Shown here piece after piece: positions 57,400-64,000 of a stretch of DNA of 64,000 nt; position 1 is the stretch's first letter, and each line of letters begins with the position of its first letter. Location of the stretch: positions 1,582,228,444 to 1,582,292,443 of the forward strand of contig NC_090445.1 of the NCBI RefSeq assembly GCF_031143425.1. Direction: 5' to 3'. The notes under the pieces were generated by a model. The model saw nothing but the letters and a program-made list of their open reading frames with translations. It did not search any database and was not told the origin of the DNA. The translations under genes were made by a program, and so were the position numbers. Source of the DNA: Pleurodeles waltl. Taxonomy: Eukaryota > Chordata > Amphibia > Caudata > Salamandridae.

Positions 57400-58700
57400 T
57401 TATACGCCGCATCATCTAGAAAAAATGCAGATAAGGTAGGATGGAAAATGCTTTCAGTGTGGGGTTGATGGGGCAGAAGGTTTTCATATCCTTGTTGCTT
57501 GTATAAATATACATGAGTTTTGGGACTACATCTTTCAGAAAATGATTGGGATTTTTCATATTGATATCATTTGGGATCATAAGTTGATAATACTTGGGCG
57601 TTGACTTTTGATTCCACCCAATGTAGTCAGAATATACTTTTTTACTATTTGTCTGGCCCGACTGGTTTTTGCACGTCATTAGTTGTTCATTAAAGCACTA
57701 GATCGAAGTGTATGGTGGCAAAACTTTTTAAATATCTGCTCTTTTGAAATGTCTATCTTAAAAAGCGACAAACGACGATCTAGATTTGTTTCGTATTTGG
57801 GACCCGTTTAGAGTTTGGAATGGTTGTAGTCTTGGTTGGTCACAATCTGTCATCATCATTAAGTATTGTATTATATGGATTTTTTGACAACATATTTATA
57901 TACATTTGTATCTGATGCACATTGCGCTTTTTGACTTTCCACATTTTCTTCCCCCTTGTTGATTGGGGATAGTATCATTGTAATTGATGGCATTTCTTAT
58001 AGCTTGTTGTTCTGAATTGGTAAAGTGTGATACTTTCCAGTAAAAAGCAAGCAATCGTAGGATATTTAAAATCTTTACTCTGTACTTCTGTGTAGAGAAT
58101 TAGATTCCCCCCAAAACATGTCTACACTTATTTGCTATTGGGAGTCTTCCTACCACTATGACCCCAGTAGCCACGTCCAGAACACCATGGGCTCTGTAGG
58201 ATGCCCACAGGAATGGACCCCCAGCTCCAAGAATCAATTTATTTAACGTTTTGGTGAGCAGTTATTCCTTTTTAAATCTTCTCAAGAGTGCCACTTTCTT
58301 CTTATCCATCCAGTCAAGGTTGCATTGGGTCCATTATATCCTTCTTGAAAACTATGATATCCACCGGCTCTAGTTAATGGTTCTGTGCCCCCACCTTTTG
58401 GGGCTGTTTTACCCATTCTTGAGCATTGGGAGGTAAGGAATTACCTTGCAGAAATAATGTATTTATAATTTCCACCTTCATTGTCTTCTTTAGCTCCAAC
58501 CACTTGGCCCCAAAATCTTTAGCCCTATAATACAGCAAGTGAAACATTTCTCCATAACCCCATTTCTCGTCTCTAAACATAATTCTATAACTCTCAGCAT
58601 CTAACTCTATCCTTTCTAAAATGGCATGTCCAAATTCAGCATAGGTAAAAGCTCAGGCTGGAATCTAGAAGGCAGTCCCAAAATCTTCCACTAATAAAGA
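57400..58700 (-). pseudogene. Retroelement gag fragment, copy 2 (SCAN-like capsid)
   Basis: A minus-strand frame at 58580-58374, open upstream to about 58640, encodes ELDAESYRI, MFRDEKWGYGEMFHLL, a WLELKKTMKVEIINTLFLQG stretch and LPPNAQEWVKQP. Its spacing of aromatic and hydrophobic residues and the LP..x.WV ending resemble the SCAN/Gmr1-type gag C-terminal capsid domain. About 180 bp further on lies a decayed zinc knuckle, CSGR-GYWG-H-SGRK-T (about 58174-58133), where the second and last cysteines of the CCHC pattern are replaced. It is paralogous to 48909-49440. An 87-codon frame at 57416-57679 lies downstream and is unrecognised. A host SCAN gene is unlikely because of the knuckle, the stops and the paralogue. 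Confidence 0.55.
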
Positions 58701-60785
58701 AGCAACATATAGGGAAACTCAATTAAAACTAGTTTAAAAAAAGCCAGCTCGCCCCAGAAGTAATTTTCTACAACACTGTTAAAGCTACATTGTGATGTGC
58801 CCTGGTGTTTATGATTTGTTCTTAATAATAGTAACAAAATGTATTTCTAAGAAATTTCTTGTAGAAATACAAAACAGTAAATAAACTATTCTTACAGACA
58901 TACAAGCTTAAAACCATCTATAACATACATCATCAAATACCAATGTAGAAAAGAAAAAACAAGTACTTCTCTAGACACCATTATAAAAAAAATCCAAATA
59001 AATATTTACTTAATTATCATACTTTAAAGGTTACTCTATAGTAGCCCATTTAATATGGCAACAGTCATAACAATAGCAAAGGTTTTCAATAAATATTAAA
59101 ATAGTTAGCACAGAAAAAAGCCTCCTGAAAGCCTATTACAGTAGAATTCCTCATTTCATTATTGCACAATAAAATACTTTTTGGATGAGGCCAATAAATA
59201 TAGCAAAAGCCACTGCAATGTCAAAATATTCCATTCCAAATAAAATGGCTAGAGCTTCACTGAAACAAATCTTAAAAATAGACTGGAAAAGCCTTTTCCT
59301 CTCCCCCAGAAATAATAGGCAAGTAGGAAAAGATGGGTGATGCTGTAATTAACTCCTAGGCCTCAAATGCAGCGGTCTTTGCTTAGCCTAATCCTTGCTT
59401 TTAAACCACTTGTCCTCCAAACTAGATTAATCCCTATTCAGAACTATAGATTTTGTTGCCCATCTATTTATCAACGATTTTTACCAGATAGGCAAAAACC
59501 CTTTCATTACCCAGAAACTCAAGGGAATGTGCAAGACTTTTTTTCGAGGATAGATAGCTTTTCTCCCTCTTTAGGCCTAAAACACAGACCCTTTAATTTA
59601 ATATCCCCATTAAATTAGCCTAGGAGATATTACCTTCCAACGTATTAAGATGGAGCAGCTTAATTTTGGCATCACCCTACCTTCGTCATCTTTATACATT
59701 TATATACTTATATACAACATTTATATTCAAAGTTGGGTTTAACCTCATTAACACGTGTGGTACATTTAAATGAATTAATAGTATGTAAACATCACATGCA
59801 TCAAGGCCAAGCGAAAGATACACCATAAAGTTACAAATGCAACATGAAATGTGGCCAGAACAGCACTCAAAATGTTTTTGTATCAACTTAACCGAAGATT
59901 TATCACTGCAAGGTGCCTTTCTAAGAGAGAATAAAAAATGTCCAGAAGTAAGCGTGCTATTACATCCCAGAAGTATAATCCCAAATCAATTCATAGCACC
60001 TGAATAATTGAATTTGAAAGGACATTGAATAATCTGTTTTGGACTGAGCTCTTTAACTTCAGTCACCTCACCCTGCCATCCAGAGATAGCCATTCGGCTC
60101 CATAAAGGGACTGAGGCGTTAATTTGCCCCAAATTACCTTCTTTAAAGGTTATACAGACAAGCCCCCCCAAGTGCAAATCATACTTTTCAAGGGCATTGT
60201 TGTGATTCTAAATGCCTATCCCAACTTGTTCTCTAGCAACTGATGGAACAGGGGGCATTTGAATTTCAATCTCTTAGTAAAATCATCAAACAGAATCCCC
60301 CACTGATAGTATGGACGTTTGGTTGTTAAATTGAAGTGTTGAGAGGGAGCTAATATCAAAAGTGCATTTTAAACACAGTGAAACCATCAACCTTTGTTTC
60401 TCTGCATTCTATTTAGCATCCATATAAGTTCTATCAGTTTTCTTAGTTCTGTTCTGATACTTCTCCCTGTCTTTGGCATGAGCAGTGCATTCTCAAGTAT
60501 TCAAAGCCTCGTACTGGGTAGGTCTAGGTGTAGGCTTCATGTCATATAATAAACGGCTCAAATATTCAGTTATTCTTAAATTAAATGTCCCAGATCGAGG
60601 GAATTAAAATGGCCCCTCTTTCTCTGTGATCTTATACCACTGGTTAAGCCAAATGCACATGTAGAGCACCACAGCTAAGGCCATATAATGACCTGGTGTG
60701 CTTCTGGTGGAGCTTTCTCCTCCTTTTGGACAAGAACTCTCACATCAACTCTCCCCATTACTCTAATAGCTCTGTAACATTTCAT
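58701..60785. other. Unassigned AT-rich DNA, no gene seen
   Basis: The interval is AT-rich with frames no longer than about 83 codons. No repeats with clear ends or similarity to other parts of the window were noticed. Confidence 0.45.
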
Positions 60786-63700
60786 TTTTTTAAACATACT
60801 TTATTGAGTTTTAACAAATACATACTGGGAGGCGATCAATGTTAAACTAGTCATCTTAAGGGTAGGTCTGTCATCCATTGTTGAATGCTTGTTTGGGCAT
60901 TCAAAGGAGAAGAATAGAGTCATGCTGCTAGCTAGTTTAGCCATAGAAAGAATGACATTGGTTGACTTTCTTCATTGATTAATACAATGCACTAAAGTGT
61001 GGCTCCCTGCAAACATTCCCACCCTCCACCCCAGTTCCTAGTATCCATAGAGAGATCTGGTATTGGGTACCAGTTTGATGTGGAAAGGATCATCGCCAAG
61101 GGAGTGTTCTAGGGATCCTGTGTGCTCCTCCTTATCCGTACAGGGGTCCTATGATGTGGTGCATTCCCTGCTCTTGTTTATGATAACCTGCATGCGTCTT
61201 AGTTACTAGGGACATGGCTCAGGATCTAGGGGTTGGGTTTTTGTGTTCTCTAAAGAATGCACTAGGGTTTCCCAGGCCCATCGTCCCCCCTCATCAGAAC
61301 CTTGGCCATGCTTGGCCTGGTGAAGTTTCACCATCCCCTGTAGCTCTGCCAATTTCAGAAGTTCCTCTCTCCGCCTTCCAATTTTTGGTGATCTCTCTTT
61401 TAGCTAACAGTAATGTTAGGTCCTGGAGCTGATTAGAAGTTTCATCTTGGGTGTGTGGGGATAGCAACTGAGCAGACAGTGGTTGGGTGCACAGGGTAGG
61501 TCCCAGTCGAGCACTTCAGCTAAGGTTATAGTTATGGTTCCCTGATTTTCCGTTAAGGATGTACAGCTCCAGAACATGTGAAAAAATTCCACTGCTCCCT
61601 CTCCATATCTCAGGCATTTATCACCTGCTAAGCCAAAGTGGCGACAGAGTTTCCCCGGTGTTAGATATGCGCTATGGATCACATAGAAGTTAATAAGCTT
61701 AAATCTGACATTCCTGGAGACTTTGGGCCTGCGTGCTAATATGCCTTCCCTATCCTCATCGGTAATGGAGGTGCCTAAGTCGTCTTCCCATTTCTGTCAG
61801 AAAGCCATCAGAGGTAAAGTGGGATCCAATCGTATTCTTCGGTAAAGGCATGTTACAGCTTTATAAGTGCCTGTTGCACTCATCAGGTATTGTCTACCTC
61901 AGACTTGTGTGACTCTACCTGCCCTTGCTTCCAATGTGTGTTCACCACCCTAGTGACCCCCTCTGTGTAGAAGAAAATGACCTTGTGACAGTCCATAGCC
62001 AGTGCGGAAATCCTCAAAAGGCAGGAAAGCATCTGCCTCATAGAGGGTCCTAATGGTGGTTGCCCCTGCCTCCAGCCATTCCAAGAGTCCCCTCCAGACC
62101 CCTCTGTGGGGTAGCTCTGCTAAGAAACAAAGCAGAATAATGGGGGAGTAGGGTATTAAGCATCCTGATCTCCTAAGACATTGCAGCCATCAGTGGTGTA
62201 ATACGGCTAGTTCTATGGAGCCGGAAGTGTAAGGGGGAGGGAGTCGGAGTTATGTTTTAACTAAGGTTGAGAGATTCAGGGTAAAGGGGCTCACCTCCCA
62301 TCTGGGCACCGGTTGGTTCACTATCCACCGGGTAAATCACTGTAATTGGCCCACTAGGTAATAGGATTCAAAGTCAGGAATGGCCAGACCACCATCTGTG
62401 ACGGTCTCTGAAGGGTGGTCAGGGCCACTCTCCATCGACCCGAGCACCATAAAAAGTTTATGATCAGGGAATCCAACTCCCTAAAGAACTTTCCAGGTAT
62501 CCACAGTAAAAAGGTGAGAAAGAAATAGAGCTGTCGGTGCAAGGCGATCATTTTCAGTAGGGCTCCCTGGCTTGATTCAGATAAGGGCAGTGAACTCTAG
62601 AAGGTCATGCTGTTGCCGAGTCCCCGCAGTGCCTGTCCCACGTTTCCCTCTAGGAGGCCCCGGGAGTCATGGTACACGTGCACTCCTAGGTAAGAGAGGT
62701 GGCGCACCTCCAATTGCAGATTGCCAATCCCAGTAGGTGCCCCTTTGTTGACCACTATAGGAAACAGGCTAGACCTTTGCCAATTCACCCTTAATCCCAA
62801 AATGGAACCAAATCAATTCAACAATTTCGCTGCCCCTCATAGTGCACCTTCTGTGTCCTCCAGGAACAAGAGGAGATCATCAGCATACAATGCTATGTAG
62901 TGGTCATGCCCTGTGTGCAGGCTTCTGTAAGCCTCTCCAGTGCAGGCCTGACAGGCAAAAGACTCAATGGCAAGGGCAAAGAAAAAGGGCGAGAGTAGGC
63001 TGCCATGCCGCATTCCTTTTTCTACCGCACAGCTCTCCGAGATGTTCCTACCTGTGCAGATTCTTGCCCACAGCGATGTGTAAAACTGCTGGGTCCAGGC
63101 TACAAAGCACTCATCAAGTCCAAATTCACACTAAGCTATCAAAAGCTTATTCAAAATCAACAGCAAAGATCGCAACACTGTTCTTGTCAGAGGTGGTTGC
63201 GTCTATTGAGAGTTGTGTTATCTGGTATGAACCCTGCCTGGTCCCGATGGACCAAGGAGAGCATATGCCAAAGCATGCAGAGGGCTAATATCCTGCTGAG
63301 TATTTTTTTATAATCCATACTCAGCATCAATAGTGGGGCGATAAGCAGTAATGTCCTTTGTATGTTTCCCGGGCATTAAAAGGGGAATGATGAGTACCTC
63401 TCAAGTGGACTGAGGCAAGGCCCTTAGTTTTTTAGCCTTTTTGTACATAGTAACAGGAGACGGGCCCATGTCCTCCACGTAGACCGAGTAAAATTTAAAA
63501 GGGGGGCCATCCAGACCCGGGGTCTTATTCCTGGCCTTGCTCTGGACGGCTGCGCATACCTCTGGGAATGTGATATCCTGCCCTAGCATCTTCAAGCCTT
63601 GAGAGGAGAGGGTTTGGCAGGTCCACCCAGGACAGGAAATCTTGGATCTCTATGCCTGTTAGGCTAATTTTGCTGCTGTATAAGTCTGAATAATAGCTAC

Positions 63701-64000
63701 ACAATTCTTGGTTGATGTCAGCCTGTTTGTAAATAGTGCAAATGTGTCTAGGCATACTTGTAAGTCATGCAAGGGAGAAAAGAATAAATAATCTCTCTCC
63801 CTCATGTGATGTGCCTTCCATGAATCAATGAGTTCCCACTCATATTGTCACGCCAGGAAAGCTTTGGCACTTCAGTGATTCTCTCGGAGGTGTGTGATCT
63901 ATCTAATGCAGTGTCCGAAATGCAAGTAAAATCCTCTCCCAGTATATCAAGCCCTGCTAAGTGCAAGCCCAGATGGTTAGATATGGAAGCTGCAAAATCT
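60786..64000 (-). mobile_element. L1-like LINE, 3' half, running off the right edge
   Basis: On the minus strand the element enters from beyond 64000 and ends at a short poly(A) tail (plus-strand T run at about 60785-60791) preceded by AATAAA (plus-strand TTTATT at about 60800-60805). Its family differs in sequence from the L1 at 49-57 kb. A 3' untranslated region occupies about 60792-61200. Confidence 0.85.
61200..64000 (-). pseudogene. L1-like ORF2 pseudogene, C-terminal part, partial at edge
   Basis: On the minus strand: SYYSDLYSS (about 63690), an ITFPEV...KTPGLDGPPFKFYS block (about 63570-63485), the reverse transcriptase with the catalytic YADDLLLFLED box (YADD at 62876-62887), a GLRVNWQRSSLFPI thumb segment with SYLGV (about 62800-62685), PGKFFRELDSLIINFLWCSG (about 62500), and the terminal knuckle with FFHMFWSC at about 61590 in a frame at 61682-61416. 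The knuckle has lost one cysteine: the expected CxxC reads CLRY. Stops and frameshifts occur throughout. The endonuclease lies outside the window. Confidence 0.85.

Noticed and set aside
58374..58640. Host SCAN zinc-finger gene
   Set aside because: A retroelement-type zinc knuckle follows, stops interrupt the frame, and a paralogous gag fragment exists 9 kb away.
1..64000. CRISPR array, bacterial operons or prophage
   Set aside because: No direct repeats with regular spacers, no ribosome binding sites with adjacent genes; all content fits vertebrate nuclear DNA.

Overview
This window looks like vertebrate nuclear DNA from a very large, repeat-laden genome. A salamander, most likely a salamandrid newt, is the best guess. 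No host exon, tRNA, rRNA or CRISPR array can be supported; nearly every long open frame is part of a transposable element, its antisense shadow, or low-complexity DNA. The taxon call is inference. It rests on a roughly 328-bp satellite carrying hammerhead-ribozyme remnants (the pattern known for newt satellite 2), on abundant L1-like and L2-like LINEs with hAT-like and Harbinger-like MITEs, and on the absence of genes across 64 kb.

Layout. 1-9 kb: mostly unassigned DNA with one palindromic Harbinger-like MITE (1032-1221) and one copy of a dispersed repeat (about 2.4-2.7 kb). 9.3-12.8 kb: a nearly full-length but dead L2-like LINE on the minus strand. 15-18 kb: two hAT-like non-autonomous elements, the second carrying TG microsatellites. 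18.8-19.35 kb: satellite-2-like repeats with a hammerhead remnant. 22-24.4 kb: a hAT MITE and a Harbinger-like MITE. 25.4-27.4 kb: an L1 3' end, a GC-rich repeat and a 700-bp degenerate AGT tract. 27.4-29.3 kb: a 3' L1 ORF2 fragment with two nested hAT insertions. 30.5 kb: a hAT MITE with a perfect 8-bp target duplication. 32.1-34.95 kb: a decayed APE-type LINE with a 24-nt A run inside its reverse transcriptase. 37.5-42.5 kb: purine-rich tracts and two elements with long terminal inverted repeats, one holding a second kind of hammerhead-like motif. 43.5-44.1 kb: a GC-rich, multi-hairpin Harbinger-like element. 44.6-45.06 kb: a degenerate minisatellite. 45.97-46.45 kb: a second satellite-2-like locus. 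48.9-58.7 kb: a minus-strand L1 (ORF1 plus ORF2) split by a 2671-bp TG...CA element and bracketed by two decayed gag fragments of one retroelement family. 60.8-64 kb: the 3' half of another L1, running off the right edge.

How the parts fit together. The pieces form a layered record of insertions. All LINE coding regions seen are on the minus strand and are broken by stops, frameshifts or lost catalytic residues. DNA elements and the TG...CA element sit inside some of them, which gives relative ages. The most interesting layer is self-cleaving RNA: two satellite-2-like hammerhead remnants and one better preserved hammerhead-like fold inside an inverted-repeat element. All boundaries come from reading by eye, with no database search, so family names are superfamily-level judgements.
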